A stretch of 64,000 bases of DNA from CAVYTF01 sp963771435 (GCA_963771435.1 CAVYTF010000018.1:123216-187215); one strand, 5' to 3'. Shown: positions 9,109-18,251, counted from the first letter of the stretch. Translations and numbers: made by a program. The notes: generated by a model from the sequence alone, not told the origin.

Positions 9109-10020
9109 ATGTCTATTGAAGTTTCGCAATTACTAAAAATATATGGGGAACAGAAAGCGGTAAATGATATTTCTTTTGCTATTAGAAAAGGAGAAATAAC
9201 TGGCTTCCTTGGGCCAAACGGCGCAGGTAAAAGCACAACTATGAAAATTATTACAGGCTATCTTTTACCTGACGCAGGCAATGCTAAGATTTGTGACCTT
9301 GATGTAACAAAATATCCAATTGAAGTAAAAAAGAAAATAGGGTATCTGCCTGAATCCAATCCATTGTATTATGAAATGTACGTAAAAGAATATCTTGGAT
9401 TTGTAGCAAACGTGCATAAGACAGAAAACCCAAAACAAAAAATTGAAAATGTTATAGAATTGACCGGATTGCAAATTGAGCAGCATAAAAAAATAGGTCA
9501 ATTATCCAAGGGTTATAAACAACGTGTTGGGCTTGCTGTATCGCTTGTGCATGACCCTGAAGTACTAATTTTAGATGAACCTACAAACGGTCTTGATCCA
9601 AACCAGATCGTTGAAATAAGGAACATAATAAAAGAACAGGGTAAAAGCAAAACAGTTTTGTTTTCGTCGCATATTTTGCAGGAGGTTCAGGCAATTTGCG
9701 ACCGTGTTATTATTATTAATAAAGGAAGGATCGTTGCTGATGATACAATAGGAAACTTAAAGCAAAACAACAAAAACAATATTGTAAAAATTACTTTCCG
9801 AGAGGCTATCGATGCTTCAAAATTGCAACAGGTAACAAGTGCAAGGGACATTTTAAAGGAAACCGATCATACCTGGAAACTTATTTCTGCCAACACTTCT
9901 GAAACCAGGAAACAATTACTACAATTAGCTTTAGAGCAAAATTTGAATGTCATCTCTCTGCAAACTGAAGGCAATAGTTTGGAAGAAATTTTTAGTTCGC
10001 TCACTCAAAATGAAAATTAA
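9109..10020 (+). CDS. gldA: GldA-like ABC transporter ATP-binding protein
   Basis: A 303-residue ABC ATPase: Walker A GPNGAGKST at about 35-43, Q-loop region IGYLPE, signature LSKGY, Walker B VLILDEPT with D-loop GLDP, and switch His in SSHILQE. The opening (MSIEVSQLLKIYGEQKAV), YLPESNPLYYEMYVKEYL and the roughly 80-residue C-terminal extension match GldA of the gliding-motility ABC system (GldAFG). GldF and GldG are not adjacent, as is common outside Flavobacteriaceae, so a role in gliding is inferred from similarity alone. Other CcmA-type exporters are the alternative. It overlaps or abuts the DUF2461 gene. Confidence 0.75.
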   Translation: MSIEVSQLLKIYGEQKAVNDISFAIRKGEITGFLGPNGAGKSTTMKIITGYLLPDAGNAKICDLDVTKYPIEVKKKIGYLPESNPLYYEMYVKEYLGFVANVHKTENPKQKIENVIELTGLQIEQHKKIGQLSKGYKQRVGLAVSLVHDPEVLILDEPTNGLDPNQIVEIRNIIKEQGKSKTVLFSSHILQEVQAICDRVIIINKGRIVADDTIGNLKQNNKNNIVKITFREAIDASKLQQVTSARDILKETDHTWKLISANTSETRKQLLQLALEQNLNVISLQTEGNSLEEIFSSLTQNEN

Positions 10021-10021
10021 G

Positions 10022-10687
10022 ATGCTTCAAAACACTACATTAAAATTTATTGGCGAGTTAAAAGAAAATAATAACAAAGACTGGTTTGAGTCCAACAGAA
10101 AGCAATATGAATCAGCTAAGGAAAATTTTGGCGAAACCGTGAATGAACTAATTGCAGGGTTAAGCAAAAAAGATGAGGATATTGCTACGCTCACTGCAAA
10201 AGACTGCATGTTCCGCATCAATCGTGATGTGCGTTTCAGTAAAGACAAATCGCCTTATAAAACTAATTTTGGAGCAAGCATCAATCGCGGCGGAAAGAAG
10301 AGCTTTTTTGCCGGGTATTATTTTCATTGCGAGCCGGGGAAGAGTTTTGCAGGAGGCGGTTTATGGATGCCAGAAACGGAACACTTAAAAAAAATAAGAC
10401 AGGAAATTGATTACAACTGGGAAGATTTTAAGAAGATCATCAAAAGCAAAAGTTTTGTAAATACATATGGCGACCTAAATAAAAATGAAGAAGCCACCTT
10501 AAACCGCGAACCAAAAGGGTATGATAAAATGAATCCCGCAATTGAATATATAAAACTAAAATGCTGGATTGCCACTAAACCTATAGCCGATGCGGACTTA
10601 ACTGGAACCGGTGCAACAAAAAAAATACTTTCTGCTTTCAATGCTTTGCTTCCCTTAATTAAATTTTTAAACAGGGCAATCGAATAA
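10022..10687 (+). CDS. DUF2461 family protein
   Basis: About 221 residues. The pattern FIGELKENNNKDWFESNRKQYE at the start, FRINRDVRFSKDKSPYKTNFG near 65-85 and the GGGLWMPE segment are hallmarks of DUF2461 (TIGR02453), a widespread family of unknown biochemical role. Two starts are possible: ATG at 10010, inside the end of gldA, and ATG at 10022 just after its stop. The second gives the typical MLQ.TTL.F start. Either way it is translationally linked to gldA. Confidence 0.8.
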   Translation: MLQNTTLKFIGELKENNNKDWFESNRKQYESAKENFGETVNELIAGLSKKDEDIATLTAKDCMFRINRDVRFSKDKSPYKTNFGASINRGGKKSFFAGYYFHCEPGKSFAGGGLWMPETEHLKKIRQEIDYNWEDFKKIIKSKSFVNTYGDLNKNEEATLNREPKGYDKMNPAIEYIKLKCWIATKPIADADLTGTGATKKILSAFNALLPLIKFLNRAIE

Positions 10688-10758
10688 AGCCACTTTTCGA
10701 TAAACGAAAAACAAATACATACAGGCGTCCTATGGAATAATTGTTCCATTGCATTTTC

Positions 10759-10766
10759 TATTTTTG
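10759..10766 (+). promoter_or_regulatory. -7 element TATTTTTG of nfu
   Basis: TATTTTTG lies about 20 bp upstream of the nfu ATG. A TTG at 10741-10743 is only 15 bp upstream of it, a little short for the -33 spacing. Confidence 0.45.
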
Positions 10767-10786
10767 CATTTGAATAAATTGTTAGT

Positions 10787-11386
10787 ATGATAAAAACAGG
10801 CAACCCGGTAATAAGCATTTATACCGAAATGACACCCAATCCCGAAACAATGAAATTTGTCGCAAACAAATTATTGTATCCAGGCAAAAGCATTGATTTC
10901 CCTGATGAAACAACATCCGCCCCATCACCACTTGCAAAAGAATTGTTTGGTTTTCCGTTTATAAAAAGTGTTTTTATTGCAAGCAACTTTATTACGATCA
11001 CAAAGACCGCTGATACGGAGGACTGGCAGGATGTGATACCTGCAATAAAGCAATTTTTGAAAGATTACCTTGAAGGTGGCGGCATAATAATTAATGAAGA
11101 AGAAGTAGCAAAAGTAAAACAGGGATCCAGTAATGTTGTTGCTGCAGACGATGATGATGTTGTAAAACGTGTAAAAGAATTGCTTGATAATTATGTAAAA
11201 CCAGCCGTAGAAATGGACGGTGGCGCAATACAATTTAAAAGTTATAATTCCGGCACAGTAAATTTAATGTTGCAGGGAAGCTGTAGTGGTTGCCCATCTT
11301 CCATAATAACTTTGAAAGCCGGCATTGAAGGGATGATGAAACGGATGATCCCTGAAGTTAAGGAAGTAGTTGCAGAAGCGGAGTAA
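10787..11386 (+). CDS. Nfu-type iron-sulfur cluster carrier
   Basis: A 199-residue protein with two modules. Residues 1-100 form an Nfu N-terminal domain (TEMTPNPETMKFV opening), and residues 120-199 a NifU-like domain with VKPAVEMDGGAIQF and the cluster-binding CSGCPSS (C-x-x-C) at about 163-169. Such proteins receive [4Fe-4S] clusters from the SUF system and pass them to apo-targets. The acidic linker (AADDDDVV) joins the domains. Length is normal for Bacteroidota. A strong terminator follows at 11413-11441. No other SUF gene is adjacent. Confidence 0.9.
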   Translation: MIKTGNPVISIYTEMTPNPETMKFVANKLLYPGKSIDFPDETTSAPSPLAKELFGFPFIKSVFIASNFITITKTADTEDWQDVIPAIKQFLKDYLEGGGIIINEEEVAKVKQGSSNVVAADDDDVVKRVKELLDNYVKPAVEMDGGAIQFKSYNSGTVNLMLQGSCSGCPSSIITLKAGIEGMMKRMIPEVKEVVAEAE

Positions 11387-11412
11387 TTTTGTTTTTTGAG
11401 TGAATAAATAAA

Positions 11413-11441
11413 AAAAACGCCCTGAAGTTCAGGGCGTTTTA
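11413..11441. terminator. Bidirectional intrinsic terminator
   Basis: AAAACGCCCTGAA and TTCAGGGCGTTTT form a near-perfect stem with A- and T-runs at each side, between the convergent nfu and SnoaL-like genes. Confidence 0.9.
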
Positions 11442-11453
11442 ATTTCAAACATT

Positions 11454-11810
11454 TTAAAAGAAAAATTGCTCAGAAACTATTTTGCCGTCCTCCACTTTAT
11501 ACACACAAATTTCTTCCATCATGCTCCTTTCCATTCCTTTCATTTTGGCATCCAGGCTCTAGGCAATAGAGAAATACTTGCCTGCAACAACCGGGTCGGA
11601 GATGGTAGAGCCATGAAACTCTTCCAGCATAGAATTAAACGTTTTGCTTTTTTCAAGAATGCCGTTAAGGCCTTTTACTTCTTTAGCGCCCATTGATTCG
11701 TTAGGCTCAATGCTTTCGGCATCTTCGGCAAATAATTCTTTTTGTGCTTCTTCAATTTTTCCTTGGCGGCAAAGTTCCACCAATTGGTTTGCGACTTCTT
11801 GTGTTGTCAT
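11454..11810 (-). pseudogene. SnoaL-like domain gene interrupted by in-frame TAG
   Basis: From the ATG at 11808-11810 the frame runs 83 codons to a TAG at about 11559-11561, then continues in the same frame for another 35 codons (SLDAKMKGMERSMMEEI..VYKVEDGKIVSEQFF) to a TAA at 11454-11456. The joined 118-residue product matches small SnoaL-like/NTF2-fold proteins, whose second half normally contains MEE..VYEV.DGKI..EQFFY. One codon is therefore mutated, or miscalled, to a stop (GCC TAG AGC). No function can be given beyond the NTF2-like fold. Confidence 0.7.
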
Positions 11811-11939
11811 AAAATTTTTTTTAAAATGAATAAATTAGAGCTCTAAAGTAGATATTATCTGAAACATTCTTTTGTTTTTCAAAATGAACAACAAGTTAAT
11901 TTTTTTAGCTTGAATACCCTCGCAGCGTATCTTCATGCC

Positions 11940-12557
11940 ATGCACGAAGTTTACAACCAATTCGTCAGCGAATTGCAGCAAACCACCTTGCTTGAATACA
12001 TTGGCGTCATTGCCGGCATTGCAAGCGTTTGGTTTTCAAGAAAAGAAAATATCCTCGTCTATCCCGTGGGGTTAATAAACACCATCATTTATATTTATAT
12101 CAGCATCAAAGGAAGCCTCTTTGGCGAAGCAAGCGTTAATCTTTATTACACCATCATGAGCATATACGGATGGTTTTTATGGGCAAAAAAAGACAACAAA
12201 AAACAAACAGTCTTGCACATAACTTACAGCACTAGGAAAGAATGGATCTTTCAATTGCTCTTTTTCGCAGCATTTTATGTGGCCATTTTCTTCGCTCTCT
12301 CCTTTTTGAAAACCGCGTTTGAATCAAACACCATCCCCTGGGCAGACGCGTTTGCAAGCGCCACAGCCTATACCGGCATGTGGCTCATGGCAAAGAAAAA
12401 AATAGAAAGCTGGTATTGGTGGATTGCCACAAACATTGTATCTATCCCCCTTTATTTTGTAAAACACTACGCCTTCACAAGCGTTCAGTACATTGTTTTT
12501 CTCATCCTCGCTTTTATGGGATTAGTTTCATGGATGAAAAAAGTAAAACTTAAATGA
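11940..12557 (+). CDS. pnuC: PnuC-type nicotinamide riboside/mononucleotide transporter
   Basis: About 205 residues with seven hydrophobic helices. The family pattern GVIAGIASVWFSRKENILVYPVGLINTIIY near the N-terminus and W.....YGW..W (IYGWFLWAKK), WYWW near 160, and the YFVKHYAFTS.QY end are PnuC signatures. PnuC is a facilitator for NAD precursors; trapping is done by phosphorylation inside the cell, fitting the downstream nadR-like kinase, whose ATG overlaps the stop by 4 bp (ATGA). The start could also be TTG at 11910, adding ten residues. ATG at 11940 is used here. Confidence 0.87.
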   Translation: MHEVYNQFVSELQQTTLLEYIGVIAGIASVWFSRKENILVYPVGLINTIIYIYISIKGSLFGEASVNLYYTIMSIYGWFLWAKKDNKKQTVLHITYSTRKEWIFQLLFFAAFYVAIFFALSFLKTAFESNTIPWADAFASATAYTGMWLMAKKKIESWYWWIATNIVSIPLYFVKHYAFTSVQYIVFLILAFMGLVSWMKKVKLK

Positions 12558-13103
12558 GCAATATAAAAAAAATAGTCGTCATCGGGCCAGAAAGCACAGG
12601 CAAAAGCACCCTCTGTATACAACTTGCAGAGCATTACAAAACCCGCTGGTGCCCTGAGTTTGCAAGAGAATATCTTTTAAAAAACGGAATTAATTATGCT
12701 TATGAAGATCTGCTCACCATCGCCAAAGGCCAACTCTCCCTCGAAAGGATCAACCAACCATCAACCAACAACCACCAACCATCAACTTTTATTCATTGAC
12801 ACCGACCTCTACGTCATGAAAGTTTGGTGCGAATTCGTTTTCAACCAATGCCATCAATACATCTTAAATGAGATTGCGCAAAGAAAATACGACCTCTATC
12901 TCTTCTGCAATATTGACCTGCCCTGGATAAAAGACGAACTCCGTGAGTATCCCGATGAAGCCCCCCGCAAGGAACTCTATAACATCTATAAAGACATTCT
13001 CATAAACCAAAACACCCCTTGGGTGGAAATAAGCGGCAACTATGAAGACCGTTTAAACAAAGCCATCGCGGCTGTAGAAAAATATTGTAGTAATATAAAT
13101 TAA
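12554..13103 (+). CDS. NadR-like ATPase/ribosylnicotinamide kinase, frameshifted
   Basis: The first frame (from 12554) holds a Walker A GPESTGKST and CPEFAREYL..NG..Y..EDLL.IAKGQ, and ends at 12799. The remainder (LLFIDTDLYVMKVWCEFVF.., CNIDLPWIKDELREYPD) is in the next frame and ends at 13103. Together they match the kinase domain of NadR, which phosphorylates nicotinamide riboside, consistent with its overlap with pnuC. The shift falls in a tract of CAACCA words at about 12750-12790 that has no counterpart in the family and looks inserted. It may be a slippage site, a true lesion, or a consensus error. The C-terminus overlaps the end of convergent dnaN. Confidence 0.75.
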
Positions 13104-14214
13104 TTATTCAGCATCAGCGGCATCACCAGCATCAGCAATTCTTCCCCTTCATTCTGTTCCATCGGCTTCAAGATCCCCGCCTTCGTTGGTGTTGACAATT
13201 CTATCTTCACCTCATCGCCCTCTGCCGCGCTCAGCATCTCAATCAAAAACTTAGCGTTAAAAGCAATTTGCAGGTCTTCCCCATCATATTGGCAACCCAT
13301 CGTTTCCTTCCCTTCAAAACTAAAATCAACATCCTGCGCAGTTAGTTGCAGCTCGCTTCCGCTTATGGATAACGCCACTTGGTTCGTGCTCTTATTGCTA
13401 AACACGCTCAGTCGCCGCAACGCGTTCTGAAAATCCATTTTATTCACCACTAATTTATACGGGTTATCCGTCGGTATCACCACTTTATAGTCAGGGAAAC
13501 GCGCATCGATCAATCGGCAAATAAGCTGTGTTGCCCCATGCTTCACAAATAAGTGATTACTATTATAGCTTATCGTCAGTTCATCTTCATTCGCCGGCAG
13601 CGCGCTTTTCAAAAGGTTCAGCGGCTTTTTCGGCACAATAAAACTATCCACCTTTGGGCATTTCACATTCATTTTCTTCAGCCGCACCAGCCTGTGCGCA
13701 TCCGTCGCCACAAACTGCGCCGAGTCCTTCGCCAGCTCAAAAAACACCCGGTCATCGCCGGCCTCAGGTCATCCGTGCTCACCGCAAACAGCGTCTTCGT
13801 TACCGCGTCAAGCAGGTCGCCGCTCGTCATCTCAAAACTGTTCGTCACGTCAGCCACCGGCTCTTTCGGAAAATTATCCGGGTTTTCCCCCATCACTTTA
13901 TACTTCCCGTTACTGCTCGTTATCTCGATCCCAAAATTCTTGTCAATACTAAATGTCAGCGGCTGCTCAGAAATATTCTTCAGCGAGTCCATCAAAATTT
14001 TCGCAGGCATACACACCCTCCCGTCCGCCTTGCTTTCCACGTCCATCTGCACCTTCATCACCGTTTCCAGGTCCGTCGCCACAATGTTTAATTTCTTATC
14101 AGTTATTTCAAATAAAAAATCTTCCAGTATCGGCAATACTGTGTTCGCGTTAATAACGCCGCTTATTTGCTGCAGGTGCTTTAGTAATGAAGCAGAGGAT
14201 ACTATAAATTTCAT
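13100..14214 (-). CDS. dnaN: DNA polymerase III sliding clamp (beta), one frameshift in sequence
   Basis: The product begins MKFIVSSASLLKHLQQI at 14214 and covers the three clamp domains. The frame breaks at about 13747-13749: ...STDDLRPAMTG is followed one base off by VFFELAKDSAQFVATDAHRL. Restoring one base (GGGTG to GGCGTG) gives a continuous protein of about 371 residues ending LMLVMPLMLNN, the usual beta-clamp C-terminus (family end ..MP..). The clamp encircles DNA and tethers polymerase III. dnaN is normally essential and single-copy, so a consensus indel is the likeliest explanation. The gene stands alone and has a good promoter at 14242-14272. Confidence 0.9.
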
Positions 14215-14241
14215 GATCGTGAATGATTTTTTGCGATGCAA

Positions 14242-14272
14242 CAAACCTACTGCAAAATGTTAAGTTTGGCAA
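14242..14272 (-). promoter_or_regulatory. dnaN: Bacteroidota -33/-7 promoter of dnaN
   Basis: On the minus strand TTG (14270-14272), 20 bp, then TAGGTTTG (14242-14249). Predicted start near 14235 gives a leader of about 20 nt. Confidence 0.7.
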
Positions 14273-14374
14273 CACGCAATTTTATTTGCAGTTTTATCCT
14301 CCAAAAATGTGAATTACTTGTGGTAAAATTCTCCTCAATCCCCAATCATCAAATCAGACATCATCAAATCAGCA

Positions 14375-14830
14375 ATGAATTCTCCTGAGCAAAAAATAAA
14401 ACACTACTGCCGTTACCAGGAAAGGAGTCACTCCGAGGTAAAAGAAAAGCTCTATAGTTTGGGTTTAAGGAAAGATATGGTCGAAGAATTTATCGCGAAA
14501 TTGATAGAAGAAGATTTGTTGAACGAAGAACGCTTCGCCCGTCAGTTTGCAAGAGGAAAATTTTCATTAAAAAATTGGGGCAAAATAAAGATCAGGTATG
14601 AGCTCAGGCAAAGAAAAGTAAGCCTATATAATATAAACCTCGGTTTAGAAGAAATTGATGAAAAAAAATACAAAGCAACCATACAAAAACTCGCTTCGCA
14701 AAAATGGAAACTCTTAAAAAGGGAATCACTCCCCAACAGGCAGGCAAAAACAACCCGTTACCTCCTCCAAAAAGGCTTCGAAAGCAATTTAATACAACAG
14801 GTGGTCAAAGAAATCGCCGTTATCCAATAG
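14375..14830 (+). CDS. recX: RecX-family regulatory protein
   Basis: A 151-residue basic protein made of three-helix repeats: an opening KIKHYCRYQERSHSEVKEKL, then LIEEDLLNEERFARQFARGK and KIRYELRQRKVS, the classical RecX motifs. RecX binds along the RecA filament and limits its activity. Length fits (about 150-160). recA is not adjacent. It is followed by the 21-bp array at 14840. Confidence 0.85.
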   Translation: MNSPEQKIKHYCRYQERSHSEVKEKLYSLGLRKDMVEEFIAKLIEEDLLNEERFARQFARGKFSLKNWGKIKIRYELRQRKVSLYNINLGLEEIDEKKYKATIQKLASQKWKLLKRESLPNRQAKTTRYLLQKGFESNLIQQVVKEIAVIQ

Positions 14831-14839
14831 CTTAAATTT

Positions 14840-15070
14840 AATTTAGTACTCAAAAACAAGTATTTAATATTCAAAAACATATATTTAACAATTAAAAACA
14901 GCTATTTAATAAGCTAAAACGACTATTTAATAATCAAAATCAAGTATTTAATAATCAAAATCAAATATTTAATATTTAAAAACGGATATTTAATAATCAA
15001 AAACAATCATTTAATAAAGTAAATCAAGTATTTAACAATCAAAAACGACTATTTAACAATCAAAAACAGC
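14840..15070. repeat. 21-bp tandem array, 11 units, AT-rich
   Basis: 231 bp is exactly eleven 21-bp units with consensus TATTTAATAATCAAAAACAAG. All units keep 21 bp although bases differ. Each unit carries a T-tract and, about half a unit later, an A-tract (CAAAAAC), so A/T tracts recur roughly every 10-11 bp. It fills most of the gap between recX and the kdnB-like gene. Confidence 0.85.
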
Positions 15071-15160
15071 ATGATTCTAAATAAAGCCCCTAAAAAACGC
15101 CTCATACAGGTAAAATAATAATAGAATTATTTGATATGCCTATAAATTATCCCCTTAACT

Positions 15161-15168
15161 TATTTTTG
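15161..15168 (+). promoter_or_regulatory. -7 element TATTTTTG
   Basis: TATTTTTG ends 14 bp before the ATG at 15183, implying a very short leader. A TTG lies at 15131-15133, at a spacing (27 bp) longer than usual. Confidence 0.45.
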
Positions 15169-15182
15169 CAAAAAAATTCCAC

Positions 15183-16259
15183 ATGCCTCAGTTTCGCAAT
15201 TTCAAAATGGTAAGCTACGTCGTGTACGGCCGCGGAAGTTTCAACCAATTAGACGAGATTTTAACCCCTCAACGCAAAGGCGCTGCCCCTATCATCTTTT
15301 TAATAGACCATTTTTTTGAAAATAAACCTTTGGCCAGCCGAATCCCCGTCCGTGAAAATGACAAGATCATCTTTGCCGATGTCACTCACGAACCAAAAAC
15401 AACGCAGGTTGATAAACTTGCCGCCTCCCTCAAAGAAGAATTTGGCACCATCAGCGGCATCATCGGCATTGGCGGCGGCAGCGTCATGGACCTCGCCAAA
15501 GCCGTTTCCCTCATGATGACAAACCCGGATTCCTCGGCCGATTACCAGGGGTGGGACTTGGTAAAAAACCCCGGCGTTTACAAAGCAGGCATCCCTACCC
15601 TCAGCGGAACCGGCGCTGAAGTCAGCCGCACCTGTGTCCTCACCGGCCCAACCCGCAAGCTTGGCATGAACTCCGATTTTACCCCCTTCGACCAAATAAT
15701 TATCGACCCCGAATTAACCGCCAACGCCCCTGCAAACCAACGCTTTTACACCGGAATGGACTGCTACATCCATTGCATCGAAAGCCTGCAGGGAACTTTT
15801 TTAAACGAATTCAGCAAAAGCTATGGCGAAAAAGCCCTCCAGCTTTGCCAGGAAATTTTCCTCCAAAAAGATATTTGGGATGAAGAAAGCGATAACAAAT
15901 TAATGATGGCTTCCTACGCCGGCGGAATGAGCATTGCTTATAGCCAGGTCGGCGTTGCTCATGCAGTAAGTTATGGTTTGGGTTATTTATTAGGCACAAA
16001 ACACGGCATCGGCAATTGCATCGTCATGAATCATTTAGATGAATATTACCCTAAAGGTGCCGCCGAATTTAAAAGAATGGTAGCCAAAAATAACATTGAT
16101 ATTCCGCAGGGCATTTGCAAGGGCCTCACTGATGAACAATTTGAAACCATGATAAACGTCGCCCTTGGCATGAAACCCCTCTGGGAAAACGCTTTAGGAA
16201 AAGACTGGGAAAGAATAATGACAAGTGAGAAACTCCGTGCCCTTTATGAAAAGCTATAA
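15183..16259 (+). CDS. kdnB: KdnB-like iron-dependent alcohol dehydrogenase (Kdo 8-oxidase family)
   Basis: A 358-residue group III (iron-containing) dehydrogenase: NAD-binding GIGGGSVMDLAKAVS near 95-110, IPTLSGTGAE near 140, metal-ligand region GMDCYIHCIES near 195, and two His-rich segments (VGVAHAVSYG; GTKHGIGN). The opening (FRNFKMVSYVVYGRGSF), YQGWDLVKNP and TFLNEFSKSYGEKA closely resemble 3-deoxy-D-manno-octulosonate 8-oxidase KdnB, which with aminotransferase KdnA makes 8-amino-Kdo for lipopolysaccharide. No kdnA is visible in the window, so the substrate is inferred. A strong terminator follows. Confidence 0.78.
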   Translation: MPQFRNFKMVSYVVYGRGSFNQLDEILTPQRKGAAPIIFLIDHFFENKPLASRIPVRENDKIIFADVTHEPKTTQVDKLAASLKEEFGTISGIIGIGGGSVMDLAKAVSLMMTNPDSSADYQGWDLVKNPGVYKAGIPTLSGTGAEVSRTCVLTGPTRKLGMNSDFTPFDQIIIDPELTANAPANQRFYTGMDCYIHCIESLQGTFLNEFSKSYGEKALQLCQEIFLQKDIWDEESDNKLMMASYAGGMSIAYSQVGVAHAVSYGLGYLLGTKHGIGNCIVMNHLDEYYPKGAAEFKRMVAKNNIDIPQGICKGLTDEQFETMINVALGMKPLWENALGKDWERIMTSEKLRALYEKL

Positions 16260-16273
16260 GTTATTCCATTAAT

Positions 16274-16308
16274 AAAAGAGAGCATCAATCTATTTGATGC
16301 TCTCTTTT
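16274..16308. terminator. Bidirectional intrinsic terminator
   Basis: A 15-bp perfect stem AAAAGAGAGCATCAA/TTGATGCTCTCTTTT with a 5-nt loop, between convergent kdnB and DinB-like genes. Confidence 0.92.
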
Positions 16309-16325
16309 ATATTAATTCAAATCAT

Positions 16326-16820
16326 TTAGTTCATCTCATCTGCGCTCGGCCCGTACATCCCCGGGATAGGCACATTAAGCAAACGAAGAAAAACACCAAG
16401 CTGTGCGCGGTGATGGATCATGTGGCTTATAACCATTCCTCGTATAACACCAATACGCGGCATCGTAAAAATAACATGCTCCCCGTTCCTTAATGTCCAC
16501 GGTTCCAGCAGGTTTTCATCTGATGCGCCTTTCATTGCTTCTGTTGCTTCCTTTGCATTTTTATCAAACGCTGCCACTATCTGCTCCGCTGTTTCAAACT
16601 TTGGCGGAGCATAAGGGTTTTTTGAGAAGTCAAGTTCAGTTGTGTTAACGGTCATCGTCAGCCATTCAGGCAGCGTGGCAATATGCGTGGCAAGCCGCAG
16701 CACGGTCATCGATTTTTCATGGGGCTTCCATGAGAAAAACTCTTCTGGAACACGTTCCAGCATTTTATGCGTGTTGCCAAATTCAAATTCGACCTGGGGC
16801 AAAGAAGTTTGTGCTATCAT
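16326..16820 (-). CDS. DinB-family protein
   Basis: A 164-residue four-helix-bundle protein of the DinB/YfiT type, a family of putative metal-dependent (often bacillithiol- or glutathione-linked) transferases. Evidence is the pattern MLERVPEEFFSWKPHEKSMT near 25-45 with THIATLPEW after it, and the third-helix SHMIHHRAQLG near 135-145; the His residues would form the metal triad. The ATG at 16820 is chosen because an upstream in-frame ATG at 16865 would overlap the patatin gene's end. Substrate unknown. Confidence 0.82.
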   Translation of the reverse strand: MIAQTSLPQVEFEFGNTHKMLERVPEEFFSWKPHEKSMTVLRLATHIATLPEWLTMTVNTTELDFSKNPYAPPKFETAEQIVAAFDKNAKEATEAMKGASDENLLEPWTLRNGEHVIFTMPRIGVIRGMVISHMIHHRAQLGVFLRLLNVPIPGMYGPSADEMN

Positions 16821-16848
16821 TATATTTATTTTTTGGCAAAGTACTACT

Positions 16849-18064
16849 TTAAGCTTTAAAACCATCCAGCCATTTGGCGGAGCTTAATTGTTTTTTTATA
16901 CGTGCAATATCCCCAAAGGCTGTCACTAATATATCACTGTTATTCTCTGCAAGGTCTTTTTTAAATCCATTGCCGCTTTCCATAATAAATTCGGCCATCT
17001 GCTGGCCTATAACCTGCATCAGGTCAAACTTTGTTGTATCCGCCATATCAATATTTCCCAAAACATCTTCCCCCAGGTCGTGCAGCCATTTGGTGTGATA
17101 TTTATGTTCGTCCAGCACACCCGTGTTAGGTATTTTATGGATAGATGCCGGGTCAATAGATATCTGGAAACGCCTGAAGTCAATAACATCCCTTATCATG
17201 GGCGAGCGTAATGCATCTACCTGCATGGCGCTGGCATCCTGCCCCATGGCGGTCATCAGCCAGTTTAACCAGAAAACAATATCAAGGCCATGCGGGTTAA
17301 TGGTTTGAGTAGGTTTAATGAATTGCCTCGAAATGCCCGTACCAAAACTAAACAAGGCGATCTGAGAAATTTTATAAGCAGAAGAAACTCTCATCCTTAT
17401 CAGGCGTGCTGTACGACACGGCCTCCATAAAAGCAGCCAGAGATGGATTATTATAGGTAGTGGTACCACCGTCCACAAACCTTTCCAGCGGGTAGAAATA
17501 AGTGGGCGCGCTCATGGTTGCCTCCATTGCTGCGCGCAGCAGCACATCTTTATAGGTGCCATAGTAACTTCCGTCGCTTTGTTTAAAACACGAGAAAAAG
17601 GTCTCTTCGTCCCCGGCCATGTCGTGCGAAGTGATCATCACATCAATATTGTTTGCCGCACAAGCATTTGCCAGCGTTGCATCATCAACAATGCCTTTCA
17701 GCAGGCTACGGTATTTTTCTTTTGTAAAGGCAGGGGGATTTACATACCGGTTTCCCAAAAGCCGTTTGTCAAACACTTCGGTCACGAGGGTTTCATACTT
17801 CTTCTCAATATCAACAGCAGTATGCCCTGTACAAATTAACCCCGTGATGATGCCGCCAGTGGAAGTGCCTGCCACCATGTCAAACAGTTCATAACAGGGG
17901 ATGCCTGCAACTTCCTCCAGCTTTTTCAGGAGTTGAATGGTTAGTATACCCCTCATGCCGCCGCCGTCAAGGCAAAGTATCGCACGGTGCTGTGTGTCGA
18001 TGCCGAGATTTTGGAAAGCCTGCAGCCTTGCCGCACTCATTTCGTTGCCCAATGGTTTAGCCAT
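16849..18064 (-). CDS. Patatin-like phospholipase, one frameshift in sequence
   Basis: The N-terminal frame (18064 to 17372) contains the patatin hallmarks: oxyanion loop DGGGMRG near 33-39, nucleophile elbow GTSTG near 65-69, and catalytic Asp in FVDGG near 205. The sequence continues one frame over from about 17390 (SSAYKISQIALFSFGTG..) to 16849. Joined, it is about 400 residues, a normal length for a soluble patatin lipase that cleaves membrane phospholipids. The break lies in AGAGTTTCTTCTGC and resembles the other single indels in this window. Patatins also act as CBASS effectors, but no cyclase or other defence partner is adjacent, so a housekeeping role is equally likely. Confidence 0.78.
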
Positions 18065-18251
18065 AGTTTATAGTTTTTGTTTTAGGGCAATAAAGCTAAG
18101 ACTCTCTTTGATTCAAAAAGCGCAGTGTGGATAAGTGAGGCTCTAAATAAGGCGGCAAGGAGGAATGACGGAGGAAGGGGTAGCGAAGGGTGGAAAACAG
18201 GGTTCTTTATGAATGAGATGCCTGTGCATGATCCCCCTAACCATTTAAAAT

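Noticed and set aside
16849..18064. CBASS operon with patatin effector
   Set aside because: No nucleotide cyclase, HORMA or TRIP13-like gene lies nearby.
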